This document shows positions 1 through 9,635 of a stretch of DNA of 64,000 nucleotides, piece after piece. Location: assembly GCF_000376865.1 (NCBI RefSeq), contig NZ_AQXQ01000011.1, positions 434,001 to 498,000 on the forward strand, given 5' to 3'. The notes under the pieces are model-generated. The model saw nothing but the letters and a program-made list of their open reading frames with translations. It was not told where the DNA came from and did no database searches. This DNA comes from Thioalkalivibrio sp. ALJ7 (lineage in GTDB: Bacteria > Pseudomonadota > Gammaproteobacteria > Ectothiorhodospirales > Ectothiorhodospiraceae). The position numbers were made by a program, and so were the translations under genes. Position 1 is the stretch's first letter. Each line of letters begins with the position of its first letter.

Positions 1-1587
1 GCCGACTTCGGTGGCGAGGTCGAGCGTGTGCTGTCGATGGTCGACTCCGTGCTGCTGCTGGTGGATGCGGTGGACGGCCCGATGCCGCAAACCCGCTTTG
101 TCACCCAGAAGGCCTTCGCGATGGGCTTCAAGCCGATCGTGGTGGTGAACAAGGTTGACCGCCCCGGCGCGCGTCCCGATTGGGCAGTGGATCAGGTGTT
201 CGACCTGTTCGATCGCCTGGGTGCGACCGACGAGCAGTTGGATTTCCCCATCGTGTTTGCCTCCGCCCTGAACGGCTTCGCCGGCCTGGATTCCAGTGTC
301 ACCGAAGGCGACATGACCTGCCTGCTGGAGACCATCGTCAAGCACGTCTCGCCGCCGAACGTTGACGCCGACGGTCCGTTCCAGATGCAGGTCTCCTCGC
401 TGGACTACAACAGCTACCAGGGCCTGATCGGCATCGGCCGTGTGAAACGTGGTCGCATCAAGCCGAACACCCCGGTCAAGGTAGTGGACCGCGAAGGTGG
501 CGTACGCAATGGCCGTATGCTGCAGATCATGGGCTTCCACGGCCTGGAGCGCGTGGAAGTCACCGAGGCCAACGCCGGCGACATCATCACCTTCACCGGC
601 ATGGACGAGCTTTTCATCTCCGACACGCTGTGTGACCCGAACCATGTCGAGGCGATGGAGCCGCTGACCGTCGACGAGCCGACCGTCAGCATGACCTTCC
701 AGGTCAATACCTCGCCATTCGCCGGACGAGAGGGCAAGTACGTCACCTCGCGCGTCCTGCGCGACCGCCTGCAGGAAGAGCTCAAGCACAATGTCGCGCT
801 GCGAGTGGAGCCGGCTGAGGATCCAGACAAGTTCAAGGTGTCCGGTCGTGGCGAACTGCACCTGGGTATCCTCATCGAGAACATGCGTCGCGAGGGCTAC
901 GAGCTGGCCGTCGCGCGTCCCGAGGTGGTGATCAAGGAAGTAGACGGTGTGAAGCAGGAGCCGTACGAAGCGGTTACCGTGGATGTCGAAGAGCAGCACC
1001 AGGGCACGATCATGGAGAAGCTCGGCGAACGCCGCGGCGACATGACCAACATGGTTCCGGACGGCAAGGGCCGTGTGCGCCTGGATTTCATCGTTCCGTC
1101 ACGCGGACTGATCGGTTTCCAGACCGAGTTCATGACCGCCACCTCCGGCACCGGCATCCTGCACCACATCTTTGACCACTACGGTCCCTATCAGCCGGGT
1201 GCCGTGGCCGCGCGCCAGAACGGCGTGCTGATCGCCAACGCCGCCGGCCAGGCGCCGGGCTTCGCCCTGTTCAACCTGCAGAGTCGCGGCAAGTTGTTCA
1301 TCGGCCCCGGCGAAGAGGTCTACGAGGGCATGATTATCGGCCTGCATTCGCGAGAGAACGACTTGGTCGTGAACGCGCTCAAGGCCAAGCAGCTTACCAA
1401 CGTGCGCGCCTCCGGGACCGATGAGAATATCCAGCTCACCCCGCCGATCCGCATGACGCTGGAGCAGGCCATCGAGTTCATCGACGAAGACGAACTCGTC
1501 GAGGTCACCCCAGAAAGCCTGCGCATCCGCAAGAAGTTCCTGCTCGAGCACGAACGCAAGAAGGCCTCCCGCGCCGCCTCGGCGTAA
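1..1587 (+). CDS. typA: GTPase TypA/BipA, 5'-truncated by the window edge
   Basis: Translation factor-like ribosome-binding GTPase that supports ribosome assembly and stress or low-temperature growth. The reading frame is open from base 1 and begins just inside the G3 region (the usual [15 protein letters not shown], starting here at ADFGGEV). The G4 motif NKVDRP follows. Domain II, the EF-G-like domains III and V, and the TypA-specific C-terminal domain ([36 protein letters not shown]) are all present. About 528 residues are visible against the usual 605 or so, so roughly 75 N-terminal residues with the P-loop lie upstream of the window. The frame is intact to the stop and a strong terminator follows. 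Identification is secure. Confidence 0.97.
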   Translation, partial: ADFGGEVERVLSMVDSVLLLVDAVDGPMPQTRFVTQKAFAMGFKPIVVVNKVDRPGARPDWAVDQVFDLFDRLGATDEQLDFPIVFASALNGFAGLDSSVTEGDMTCLLETIVKHVSPPNVDADGPFQMQVSSLDYNSYQGLIGIGRVKRGRIKPNTPVKVVDREGGVRNGRMLQIMGFHGLERVEVTEANAGDIITFTGMDELFISDTLCDPNHVEAMEPLTVDEPTVSMTFQVNTSPFAGREGKYVTSRVLRDRLQEELKHNVALRVEPAEDPDKFKVSGRGELHLGILIENMRREGYELAVARPEVVIKEVDGVKQEPYEAVTVDVEEQHQGTIMEKLGERRGDMTNMVPDGKGRVRLDFIVPSRGLIGFQTEFMTATSGTGILHHIFDHYGPYQPGAVAARQNGVLIANAAGQAPGFALFNLQSRGKLFIGPGEEVYEGMIIGLHSRENDLVVNALKAKQLTNVRASGTDENIQLTPPIRMTLEQAIEFIDEDELVEVTPESLRIRKKFLLEHERKKASRAASA

Positions 1588-1628
1588 GGCCGACGCCAAC
1601 GCCCCGCCAGTGGGCAAGGCAAAAAGAA

Positions 1629-1661
1629 GCGCCCGGTCGGATCATCCGCCGGGCGCTTTTT
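1629..1661 (+). terminator. Rho-independent terminator of typA
   Basis: A GC-rich 8-bp stem (GCGCCCGG, 1629-1636, pairing with CCGGGCGC, 1649-1656) is followed by five T residues and preceded by an A-rich run. It starts about 40 bases after the typA stop. Confidence 0.9.
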
Positions 1662-1690
1662 CGTGTCTGGTCCGCTGGAGCCTCGATCTT

Positions 1691-1885
1691 CGTCATCCTG
1701 GGAATCGCAAAGCGATTATCCGGGACCTCCATGGGCTATCGGCGCGTGCGCGGAAGGCGCGGCTGTAGAAGGGCTCCGAACAAGGCTTGAGCGCCAGCGA
1801 CCAGACGCAACGTATCGGAAAGCCGCGCAAGGCCGAGGAAAACAGGAGGGATGGAGACGGAAAATAAATCTGTCCCCGTTTCCCG
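1691..1885. repeat. 195-bp direct repeat, copy A
   Basis: This segment aligns end to end without gaps to 2859-3053, with about 10 mismatches in 195 bases by eye (roughly 95% identity). The two copies frame the RHH/PIN toxin-antitoxin module. Each ends in an AAATAAATCTGTCCCCGTTT tail, a motif that I recall, without a search, as common beside IS200-like or REP-associated tyrosine transposase genes. No transposase is encoded here, so the copies may be remnants of such an element. Confidence 0.85.
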
Positions 1886-2100
1886 AGGCCCTGCGAAATC
1901 CAAAGGTAGACCCCCAGCCCCTGCTACTCGATGGTGTTTGGCACTAGCTTGCGCGCTGAGGGGGGGCGCTCCGGAGCAGGCTCCGGGCGGGGTGCACCGG
2001 AGGTCTCCTTGGGTGGGCGGCGGTCCTCTGGCTAGCCCCCACTCTCATCCGGTGCTATGGTGTTTTGGTGTCTACTATTAAGCCCGTCAGGAGTGCTTCG
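1886..2100. other. Non-coding stretch between repeat copy A and the antitoxin
   Basis: No open frame with coding character is visible. The end of the stretch should hold the toxin-antitoxin promoter: TACTAT at 2073-2078 is a possible -10 box, without a convincing -35. The ribosome binding site AGGAG is at 2089-2093. Nothing else is recognised. Confidence 0.4.
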
Positions 2101-2337
2101 ATGAGCCGATTAACAATCACCCTGGACGACCAGCTGCATCAGGCCCTGAAAGAGGCGGCGGCGCGGCAGCACCGTTCCATCGCCTCGATTATCGAGGAGA
2201 GCCTGGTCTATCGCGGGATTCGTACCCGTGGCGAAGCGCGGAACTTAGTGGCCTCGGCTCGGAAGCGCGCAGCGCTAAGCGAAGAAGATGCCATGGCTCG
2301 AGCGCTGGAGGAGACCCGTTCCGAGCGCGGCCGATGA
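2101..2337 (+). CDS. Ribbon-helix-helix antitoxin
   Basis: Small 78-residue DNA-binding antitoxin. Its N-terminal MSRLTITLDDQLHQALKEAA is the classic RHH/CopG beta strand plus helix, followed by a second helix (SIASIIEESLVYRG) and a charged C-terminal tail likely to bind the toxin. I chose the ATG at 2101 over an in-frame start at 2065 because AGGAG lies 8 bases upstream and the RHH fold begins there. The stop overlaps the toxin start (ATGA at 2334), the usual translational coupling of such modules. Autoregulation is expected from the family but no operator was identified. Confidence 0.85.
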   Translation: MSRLTITLDDQLHQALKEAAARQHRSIASIIEESLVYRGIRTRGEARNLVASARKRAALSEEDAMARALEETRSERGR

Positions 2338-2765
2338 AGCCGTGGACGCTGGTGGTTGACACCAACGTTGTGGTGGCGGGGCTTCTGTCCAGTGCGCCAC
2401 GCTCACCCGTGTGCCGTGTCTTGGACGGGATGCTGGCGGGACATTTTCCTTTCCTGACTTCGCCTGACCTGATATCCGAATATCGCAGGGTTCTCTTGCG
2501 GCCGTCGCTGGTTCGGCTGCATGGCCTTTCGGACTCGCATATCGATGATTTGGTGACCGAACTGGTCGCCAATGCGATCTGGCGTGAGCCGAGCCCCACA
2601 TCGATTTCGGCTCCGGATGCCGGAGATGCTCACCTGTGGGATCTGCTGGCTTGCCACCCGCGCAGCATCCTGGTGACGGGCGACAAGCTGTTGGTCCAAC
2701 GGCCATTTGCGCCGGGGCGTGTCGTTACGCCCGAGGCGGGCCTTGAGCTGTTTGAAACGAGCTGA
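2334..2765 (+). CDS. PIN-domain toxin (putative RNase), COG1569 type
   Basis: Predicted toxin of the module: PIN domains are Mg-dependent ribonucleases. The 143-residue protein opens with VVDTNVVVAGLLS, carrying the first catalytic aspartate. The middle acidic position is in LISEYRRVL, and DAGDAHLWDLL and VTGDKLL supply the later acids. The arrangement matches the putative PIN toxin family usually paired with RHH proteins rather than classical VapC. It starts inside the antitoxin stop codon. Whether it is an active toxin cannot be read from sequence. Confidence 0.85.
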   Translation: MKPWTLVVDTNVVVAGLLSSAPRSPVCRVLDGMLAGHFPFLTSPDLISEYRRVLLRPSLVRLHGLSDSHIDDLVTELVANAIWREPSPTSISAPDAGDAHLWDLLACHPRSILVTGDKLLVQRPFAPGRVVTPEAGLELFETS

Positions 2766-2858
2766 TTAGGTGCGTGGGCGCGGTTGTCTGGGGCGCGAGC
2801 GGAGTTTGTTATTTGGGGTTCGTGATCTCGGATCCCAGGGCCACGCGATTCTAAACGG

Positions 2859-3053
2859 CGTCATCCTGGAAACAGCGAAGCGATCATCCGGGACCTCCAT
2901 GGGCTATCGGCGCGCGCGCGGAAGGCGCGGCTGTAGAAAGGCTCCGAACAAGGCTTGAGTGCCAGCTACCAGACGCAACGTATCGGAAAGCCGCGCAAGG
3001 CTGAGGAAAACAGGAGGGATGGAGACGGAAAATAAATCTGTCCCCGTTTCCCG
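2859..3053. repeat. 195-bp direct repeat, copy B
   Basis: Partner of copy A (1691-1885) in the same orientation and with exactly the same length. It begins about 95 bases after the PIN toxin stop. The rest of the 2766-3108 gap holds only the extra tail copy at 3071-3095 and nothing else that I recognise. Confidence 0.85.
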
Positions 3054-3070
3054 TTGGTCTGTCCCGGTCC

Positions 3071-3095
3071 GAAAATAAATCTGTCCCCGTTTCCC
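3071..3095. repeat. Extra copy of the repeat tail
   Basis: A third copy of the 3' tail of the 195-bp repeat (GAAAATAAATCTGTCCCC and the following T/C run), immediately after copy B. It suggests nested or repeated insertion at this end. Confidence 0.7.
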
Positions 3096-3108
3096 CGATC
3101 TGTAGGCC

Positions 3109-3528
3109 CTACCAGCAATCGTCTGTTGGTGTGCGGGCGCCCTGGTGATTGACGGTCATGCTGCTGCAGGTGCCAGTCTGGACTCGTCCTTCTTCACCGT
3201 TTGCGGTAATCAAGAAGGTGCTGTTGTCTGCAGAGGTAATGGTCAGCGAGTAATAGCCTTCCGGAGATTCGTTCGCGATCGTGCAGTTGTCGTAAGTCAT
3301 CTCTGAAGTGAAGCAGCGTTCCATGCGCTGCGCTGCCTGCGTCAAGCCAGCCTTCCCGTCGGAGACTTGGGCGCGTTCAACAAAACGGCCATAGGCTGGA
3401 AAGGCAATTGCCGCGATGATGGCGATGATGGCGATCACGATCATGAGCTCGATGAGCGTGAAGCCTTGTACCCGATGACCGCGCTCTTTGATCCCGGTCC
3501 CTGCGAGATGAATGTTTGATTGGTTCAT
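3109..3528 (-). CDS. pilE: Type IV pilin, PilE-like
   Basis: Type IV pilin subunit assembled into the pilus at the inner membrane. The prepilin peptidase site is clear: a short leader, then GFTLIELMIVIAIIAIIAAI, with cleavage after the Gly and Glu at +5. The PilE-type signature follows (AFPAYGRFVERAQVSDGKAGL), then a short globular domain with cysteines (RCF, DNC, GTCSS, DDCW) that probably form disulfides. I chose the ATG at 3528 because AAAGGA stands about 9 bases upstream; a longer frame to 3600 would give an unusually long leader. It is the last gene of the leftward pilin operon, about 210 bases after pilY1, so it may also have its own promoter. Confidence 0.9.
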   Translation of the reverse strand: MNQSNIHLAGTGIKERGHRVQGFTLIELMIVIAIIAIIAAIAFPAYGRFVERAQVSDGKAGLTQAAQRMERCFTSEMTYDNCTIANESPEGYYSLTITSADNSTFLITANGEEGRVQTGTCSSMTVNHQGARTPTDDCW

Positions 3529-3739
3529 TTCGCCGTTCCTTTCATCACAGTTTGTCATGCTCGGCAGCCTGTCTCTCGGGCTTGGGTCGATCCACCGCAC
3601 GAGTACGACAACCGACCCTCCCCACTTTCGCCCATTTAGTAACTCGCACTACCCAGTTCCTTGCAAGAGTTGAAAAAGGAAGTTATCAAGCGCAGCAACA
3701 GCAATCAGGTTGGTCTCACGGGTCATGTGAGCGCGCCGA

Positions 3740-6700
3740 CTACCGCAGTTGCTGCCAGTTCATGCGGCCGAGTTGCTGATCATCGTCTCTCACGATTTCG
3801 CAATTGCCTTCACCGTCGCAAGCCAATTGCGTCCGATCTGTGGAGGGGGTGCTCGCGGTTTCGGGGCGTTGGATTGTGATGATGCGTTCGCCAGTACCCA
3901 CACTAATTCCGCTAGGAGCCTGGAGTTCGCCGTTGACGAGTACGCGATCGGAGTCGCCGAACACGCCGTCTCGGTCTAGATCGAACACGGGTTGTTGCAG
4001 TTGGCCGCCAGTGCGCAGATCAAAGTCCATGAAGAAACCGCGCCGGCCACTACCGCACGGATCTTCATCCGGGATCAAGGTGGAAAAGCGAACCCGCTGC
4101 TCTTCTCGCCCGAGTGTCACCGGCCCGGAGATCACGCGTTCTCGACTGTCACGATCGAGATCAATAATCCAGCCTCTGTACTCGGTCAAGTCCACGGGGT
4201 CATCGGACAGCACACGGACTTCTTGAGGGCCGCTCGCGGTTTGTACGGTCTCCTGAAATTCGATCCGTTGCCTGAACAGGTCCGATCTGTCAGCCGGTTC
4301 GCTCGGGGGTGATATCGAGTCCACTACGCCATAAAGACTCTGAATCTGTGAATCATCGGCATCCGGTTCGAAAATATAGGAACCGGTACCGAACGAGATC
4401 ATGGCGCGACCTTGATCCAGGATCTGGCCGATGGGTCGTGTGGTGATGGGTTGGGCCGTCCCGTTCGGGGCGGTCGCCCGGGCCAGTAAGCGCACCGAGG
4501 GGCTATTGATGTTGGTAAGGTCAAAGACCCAGAGATTGCCGAGCAGATCTCCTGCGTAGGCACGGTTGGCGCGCAAGTCCACTCCCGGCCAGTCCGTGAT
4601 AAACGGTGCGGCAAGACCGTTGGGAGCATCAACGTCCCCTTCACCGGTGGAGACACTCGCCGTGAGACTACCGTCGAACAGGTCGACCGCGAATAGGCGG
4701 GATTCTTGAGACGCGCTGTTATAGCCGTTGCCAAAGAATGCGGCCCAATCTCCATCCGGGCGCGTGCGCGCGATCTGCGGGGTTCCGATCGAGGTGCCCA
4801 GCTCATCATGCGAGAATTCCCAGAGGACGTCGTCACTGGGCGAAAAGTTCGCGGGATCGGATACGTCCAGCGCGAAAACCTGCCGTCCGCCGGCGCCGAG
4901 TGAGCCAACCAGAACGGTCCTTAGATTGGTGCCATCATGGACCTCGCGGACGGCCAGCTTTCCGTCAACAAAATACCGATGGTGACGGTTGTAATCCAGC
5001 GCCGTAAGTCGCGATAGAGGTGCAAAATCCTCGCCCCCTTCAGGAAGCAAGAGCTTGCTCGGGATGTACGCGAACAGTTCTTCGCCCGTATCACCGTCGA
5101 AGGCGTGCAGCATCCCGTCGTTGGCCCCGACAAACAGTACGCCGTCTACGAAGACCGGGTCGGAGTTGATAATGTCGCCCAGCAGGCGCGGTGCGCCAGA
5201 GCCTATGCGACTGCGTAGGCCATCCTGCTCCTGACCGCGTAGCCACGCTACCCGGTCATCACCGCGATTGTCATTGTCGCCATCCGAGCTGTAATCGAGG
5301 GCCTCCCGCTGATCGGCATGGAGGTTATTTGCGCGGAACTCCACTCCCCCGCCAGCACCCGATATCTGCCCTACTGCGGCGCTCCTGGTGAAGATGCGGC
5401 GGTTGTCTCCCGCGGCCTGGCTGGCGAGAGCCGTCTCTGCATCCCAGCACTCGGGGCAACCTGGCGCTGCGACATTGCCGTCTTGATCGAGCGGCCGGCC
5501 GGTCAGAGTGCCGGACCAGTCTTCCGATCGAAATCCCGCCGTGTATAGCAAGGTATCGGATTGCAGAATCGCCGAGCTCGCAGCTGCCGCGGTGCTGGTG
5601 CCGGCAAGCTCGAGAGAGATGGCTTCGAACGCCCGCTCCAGACTCTCCACCATCGAGTTGGCCTCGCCAGCGGTGAAGAAGTTGTCTGGTCTCATAAAAG
5701 AGGCCTGTCCGCCTCCCTGACCAAAGGGCGTCAGCGTTTCGCCGTTTCGGTGCCACCAGTCGTCAGGCAGGGGTGTAGTGCCCCAGTCGTCCGCATCGAA
5801 GTCCTGTGGCAGGCGAGCGCCACCGTACTTTGCAGCGAGTGCAAACTGGTTACGTGACATTCCCTCGAGGGACTGAGCCTCAAGCACATCCACCCAGTAA
5901 GTAGAGGCGCTCGTACGTCCGCCGTCCAGGTCTGGGCGGATGTCGTGCGCATTCGCATGCCAGGCCAGCCCGGCCATGTACGCCGAATTCTCGCGCCCCG
6001 TAAAATTACATGTGTTGCCGATGTTCCCTATGCCCTCCATTTGGCCGACCCGGTTGGTTTCCGTCACCACGTTCACGGTGTTGTCGGAACTAACTTCCGC
6101 CGGAGTGCTTGGCTCGTCTCTGGAGCACGAGCTTCCTGGGAGGTTCTTGTCGCGGTGAGTGTAGATGTCGCCGATGCCCAAGATGGTATTGGGCTGGCAC
6201 CAGTGCTCAACGGGATCATCCCAATCCGTGATCACAGGGAAGCCGTCAGCGACTTCATAGGCGCTCCAACCAGGATCTTCCAGAGATGTCAACGAGGAGT
6301 AGGAACTCACGTTCCCCTGATTTTTAAGGTACCTCAGTCCCGCGTAGTAAAGTTCGCTCACCGGATCCGTACTTTTGTGGGGGCGGGTGGTCATCTGCCC
6401 GAACTTGTTCAGGTAGTTGATGACTCCGCTATCCTGTATCGAGGCACCAGTTTCGCTTGCCCAGTCACTATCAGGATTGCGGGTCAACACTCCCGTGTTC
6501 TCATCCCATTCCGCCCTGGGGTTGTTTGTCATGCCCCCATCGCCGTCTGGTTTCATTGGCCCGATGTACTTCTGCTTGGCTCGCAACACCCCGCCATCGC
6601 GCAGCCGGGAATGGTCATTTACATACCCGAACAGACTGTAACGAATCCGGTCTGAATACTCTTGCAAGGTGCCTTCAGGCTTCCAGCCGTTCGCATATTG

Positions 6701-7468
6701 CTGACAATTGCCTTCAAGCAAACCCGAGACGCACACACGGACCCTGACGCTCACCTCATAAGCATGGTCACCGGTAACGGTTTCAGTTGGATTGTAAGCA
6801 GTGACATTGTGATTCACGCCATTGTTTTGAAGGCGGAACCGCATTTGGTTGCCGAGCCCCTCAATGCGCATGCGCATCCATCCGTATGCGCCGAAAGGTG
6901 TAGCTCCTGCCAGGACATTGCCATCAGTCCCGCTGTCCGGAAGCCGCCGATTAGGGTAAATATTCGTGCCACCCTGTCCAGTGTGGCGTGCCTTCTCAAG
7001 CCACGTTTCGGTAGGAGTATCACGAACTCGGTAGCCCCCGGTAAGAGCCGATCGGAATGGGTCGACGGTTTGTGTGGCCGCCCAATTGAGGAAGTTTCCA
7101 CTCCAGGGTGCGCCAGATGACGTGCATCGGCGGTTCGATGTTTGGCTGACCGGGAAGAAGTGGCGTTGGGATTCGTCTACATCGTATGAGTATTGATAGC
7201 ACTTGTTGGGATCGAAATATCCTGCATACTCCGACGCCTCCGAATAGCCACCCAGGTTTGCAACACTGTTGATAGTCGGCCATTCGACCGAAGGTGTGAG
7301 AACCAGGCTGCCCGGGACGTTCTGCAAGGAGAAAAGGGGCTGCTGAGCCACGTCGAGTTCGGCTGCGGCCTGAGGCGAGTAACCTGCAAGTGCCGCAAAC
7401 GTCACCAGCGTCGCGGCGGCGAGAGGTTGCCGATATCGCGGAAGACTGCATGGTTTAAGGGAAGTCAT
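3740..7468 (-). CDS. pilY1: Type IV pilus tip/biogenesis protein PilY1
   Basis: Large (about 1242 aa) exported protein that, with the minor pilins, primes pilus assembly, sits at the pilus tip and opposes retraction. A signal peptide (MTSLKPCS..., hydrophobic LAAATLVTFAALAGY, AAA-E cleavage) is followed by the PilY1 N-terminal region. The C-terminal half is the beta-propeller, with the diagnostic NDGMLHAFDGDTGEELFAYI. DLDRDGVFGDSDRV near the C-terminus looks like a calcium-binding loop. I see no von Willebrand A MIDAS (DxSxS) motif, unlike Pseudomonas PilY1. The start at 7468 has GAGG upstream; the 9-codon extension to 7495 does not. It follows pilX in the operon. Confidence 0.93.
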   Translation of the reverse strand: MTSLKPCSLPRYRQPLAAATLVTFAALAGYSPQAAAELDVAQQPLFSLQNVPGSLVLTPSVEWPTINSVANLGGYSEASEYAGYFDPNKCYQYSYDVDESQRHFFPVSQTSNRRCTSSGAPWSGNFLNWAATQTVDPFRSALTGGYRVRDTPTETWLEKARHTGQGGTNIYPNRRLPDSGTDGNVLAGATPFGAYGWMRMRIEGLGNQMRFRLQNNGVNHNVTAYNPTETVTGDHAYEVSVRVRVCVSGLLEGNCQQYANGWKPEGTLQEYSDRIRYSLFGYVNDHSRLRDGGVLRAKQKYIGPMKPDGDGGMTNNPRAEWDENTGVLTRNPDSDWASETGASIQDSGVINYLNKFGQMTTRPHKSTDPVSELYYAGLRYLKNQGNVSSYSSLTSLEDPGWSAYEVADGFPVITDWDDPVEHWCQPNTILGIGDIYTHRDKNLPGSSCSRDEPSTPAEVSSDNTVNVVTETNRVGQMEGIGNIGNTCNFTGRENSAYMAGLAWHANAHDIRPDLDGGRTSASTYWVDVLEAQSLEGMSRNQFALAAKYGGARLPQDFDADDWGTTPLPDDWWHRNGETLTPFGQGGGQASFMRPDNFFTAGEANSMVESLERAFEAISLELAGTSTAAAASSAILQSDTLLYTAGFRSEDWSGTLTGRPLDQDGNVAAPGCPECWDAETALASQAAGDNRRIFTRSAAVGQISGAGGGVEFRANNLHADQREALDYSSDGDNDNRGDDRVAWLRGQEQDGLRSRIGSGAPRLLGDIINSDPVFVDGVLFVGANDGMLHAFDGDTGEELFAYIPSKLLLPEGGEDFAPLSRLTALDYNRHHRYFVDGKLAVREVHDGTNLRTVLVGSLGAGGRQVFALDVSDPANFSPSDDVLWEFSHDELGTSIGTPQIARTRPDGDWAAFFGNGYNSASQESRLFAVDLFDGSLTASVSTGEGDVDAPNGLAAPFITDWPGVDLRANRAYAGDLLGNLWVFDLTNINSPSVRLLARATAPNGTAQPITTRPIGQILDQGRAMISFGTGSYIFEPDADDSQIQSLYGVVDSISPPSEPADRSDLFRQRIEFQETVQTASGPQEVRVLSDDPVDLTEYRGWIIDLDRDSRERVISGPVTLGREEQRVRFSTLIPDEDPCGSGRRGFFMDFDLRTGGQLQQPVFDLDRDGVFGDSDRVLVNGELQAPSGISVGTGERIITIQRPETASTPSTDRTQLACDGEGNCEIVRDDDQQLGRMNWQQLR

Positions 7469-7526
7469 GAGGTATCCTCGGCTATCAAGCAACATGCAGA
7501 ATCAAAATGGAGTAAAAGATGATCAC

Positions 7527-8075
7527 TCAGCCTCCCCAGTCCGGCGGACATAGGATCAAGCCACTGTTTCGGGGTCTGACCGAAGCCTCAAGAGTCACAC
7601 GCGCGCTACTGGTTCCGCCTACGCCGTGGCTGTAAACGGGAAACTGGCGGTCGCACTCGGGCTCCGCAATGTCCATTTGGCCCGGGACGCGACTGTAGGA
7701 CGGCGGATTGACGTAGTAAGAGGCCGCCTCCGCCAGCGCAACTTCGGAGTTGGACAAGTCCAAAGTGCCATGGGCATTTGCACCTTCCCAGGCTCTCGGA
7801 GCCTGCAAACGATCGTGGCCCTCGGCCACCTGGCGGTTGGCGATGGAAGCATCAAGCCAGGTCTCGCCTTCGCGCAACGCGGCTTCGCTGGCCTGAAAGG
7901 CGAGGTTGCGGTCGTGCCAGTTGCCGGACATGCGTTCCTGAAGCAGCGTGTCCTGCATGCCGGCAATTGCCAGGATCGTCACGACCAGCAACAAAATCAG
8001 ACCGACGATCAGCGCAGAGCCGTTTTGCCGGCGAGTAATCGAACAAGTGGAATGTGAGCCGAAATGATGGTTCAT
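7527..8075 (-). CDS. pilX: Minor pilin assembly protein PilX
   Basis: Minor pilin-like protein of 182 aa in the pilVWXY1E group that forms the priming complex at the pilus tip. It has the PilX N-terminus (RRQNGSALIVGLILLLVVTI), a hydrophobic helix lacking the canonical FTLIE sequence. The family-typical MQDTLLQERMSGNWHDRNLAFQASEAALREGE follows. It lies 6 bases after pilW and about 58 bases before pilY1, in the conserved operon order. Confidence 0.93.
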   Translation of the reverse strand: MNHHFGSHSTCSITRRQNGSALIVGLILLLVVTILAIAGMQDTLLQERMSGNWHDRNLAFQASEAALREGETWLDASIANRQVAEGHDRLQAPRAWEGANAHGTLDLSNSEVALAEAASYYVNPPSYSRVPGQMDIAEPECDRQFPVYSHGVGGTSSARVTLEASVRPRNSGLILCPPDWGG

Positions 8076-8081
8076 GGTTGA

Positions 8082-9143
8082 TTAGTCCAGACGATTGCGC
8101 AGGCCAATTGTGGATGTGAAGACCTGGTAAAGTCGGCGATCCGGTGCGGTCCATGTGCCGCCATCGATCGCCAATTGCTGAGGCGTGTCGACGACGTTTT
8201 CGGTGTTGGTGCTGTTGACGATCAGAATGACCCGGACCGCTCGCACCGCTTCCCAGTCGGCTACTGCATCGGCGGTGCGGAAGCTGTTTATGCGCCCGTC
8301 CCCGCTAGTGTCCTCCCCATAGCGGATTCGGAGGTCCTCAACACCGGTGACCAGCTCTTGGTCATTGGCGGACCCCAGACCAAAGTCCAGTCGGCGCAGC
8401 GAATTCTGTTCCGGGTCGGCGGTGCTGGCGCCGACGTAGTATAGGCGCGGTTCGAAACGGAACAGCTGAGAAGTCTCATCGAAACTTTTGGAGAGGTTGT
8501 TCTGGCCAGGGTTGAGATTTCCAGGAGCCATATTCGCGGCGCCCCGAGTGACAGTATTGGCGTTTGAATTAGCCGTGTTCTGAAAAATGTCGCAGGAATC
8601 AGCATCGCTAATGACGACGAGCTGCTCGCGTGCGATGCCGCTAGGGCTATTGAGGTTGACCGTTGCCGCGTTTTCGGGCGTGTTGCCAGAGGGGTTTACG
8701 TCCATGCTCGAAGATTTTTTTATTAGAAGGGTGTCGGTGCCGGCGACATAACCGTTCATCGACCCAGCATGTGGCCCCGCCTGTTGGTGCCATCCCACGA
8801 GTGAACCGGTCTCGAAATCAAAGAGCTCGTCGTCATAGCCGGTACCATTCGGATCGAGAAGGGAATTGACCTCGGCTCCGGGCATACAAGCGCCACGAAA
8901 TCCGACCTGCCGAATGTCACGAGCAAGGATCTCGACCGCGAAACGTCCGGTTTCCTGAACCTTGCTCATTGCCTCCTGGGTGCGGTAGGTCTGGCTGGTT
9001 CCGATAAAGACGCTGATAACCGCACCGATCAGCAGTATGCCGAGTGTCAGGGCGATCATGAGCTCCACAAGGGTGAGACCGCGCACCTTTCTGACACCCG
9101 GCGCCCCGATCATCTTCGTTGTCCTGGAATGATTATCGGGCAT
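8082..9143 (-). CDS. pilW: Minor pilin PilW
   Basis: Minor pilin of 353 aa. The prepilin motif is RGLTLVELMIALTLGILLIG with Glu at +5. The PilW-family segment QEAMSKVQETGRFAVEILARDIRQVGFRGA follows, then a large C-terminal globular domain. It begins 2 bases after the pilV stop, indicating translational coupling. Function (tip complex with PilX, PilV and PilY1) is known for the family; length and motifs fit. Confidence 0.93.
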   Translation of the reverse strand: MPDNHSRTTKMIGAPGVRKVRGLTLVELMIALTLGILLIGAVISVFIGTSQTYRTQEAMSKVQETGRFAVEILARDIRQVGFRGACMPGAEVNSLLDPNGTGYDDELFDFETGSLVGWHQQAGPHAGSMNGYVAGTDTLLIKKSSSMDVNPSGNTPENAATVNLNSPSGIAREQLVVISDADSCDIFQNTANSNANTVTRGAANMAPGNLNPGQNNLSKSFDETSQLFRFEPRLYYVGASTADPEQNSLRRLDFGLGSANDQELVTGVEDLRIRYGEDTSGDGRINSFRTADAVADWEAVRAVRVILIVNSTNTENVVDTPQQLAIDGGTWTAPDRRLYQVFTSTIGLRNRLD

Positions 9144-9145
9144 GG

Positions 9146-9616
9146 TTACAGGCGCGTCCGCAGAGTGAAGGTTTCGGGCGTTTCTTCGCCCCGGGTGTCG
9201 TCCCAGGTCACGGAAATTGTGACGATGTTGTTGCTGCTGTCTGTCGCTATCGCCGCCTGGGAAGCGGGAAGCGTGTTCTGGATATCGGTGATCCAGCGGT
9301 TTAGTTCGCTAGATGGGAGGTCATTACCGGCGGGGGGTGCGGTAAAGGTCCCGTCGTAGTCTTCTTGCAGTGCGGCGCGCCGGTCGACACGCATCACGTC
9401 GAGCATGTCATACGAGAGAATGGTGGCTTGGGCACGCATGTAGGCGCTGTGATTGGCCTTCAGCGCGTTCCCTTGAAGGCTCGCGAGGCCGATGAGCCCA
9501 ATGGACAAGACCAGCACTGTGACCATCACCTCGATCAGGGTCACGCCGGAGTGACGCCGTTGATTGCCCGAGAATGGCTCTTGAGCACTGGTCAATGTTG
9601 ATGGAGTGTTCGGCAT
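9146..9616 (-). CDS. pilV: Minor pilin PilV
   Basis: Minor pilin of 156 aa with the prepilin segment SGVTLIEVMVTVLVLSIGLI and the PilV-typical GLASLQGNALKANHSAYMRAQAT. The region before the cleavage site is longer than usual at about 23 residues. Its stop is 2 bases from the pilW start, and it starts about 19 bases after the upstream FimT-like gene. Confidence 0.92.
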   Translation of the reverse strand: MPNTPSTLTSAQEPFSGNQRRHSGVTLIEVMVTVLVLSIGLIGLASLQGNALKANHSAYMRAQATILSYDMLDVMRVDRRAALQEDYDGTFTAPPAGNDLPSSELNRWITDIQNTLPASQAAIATDSSNNIVTISVTWDDTRGEETPETFTLRTRL

Positions 9617-9635
9617 GATCGTAATCCCGTTGGCT

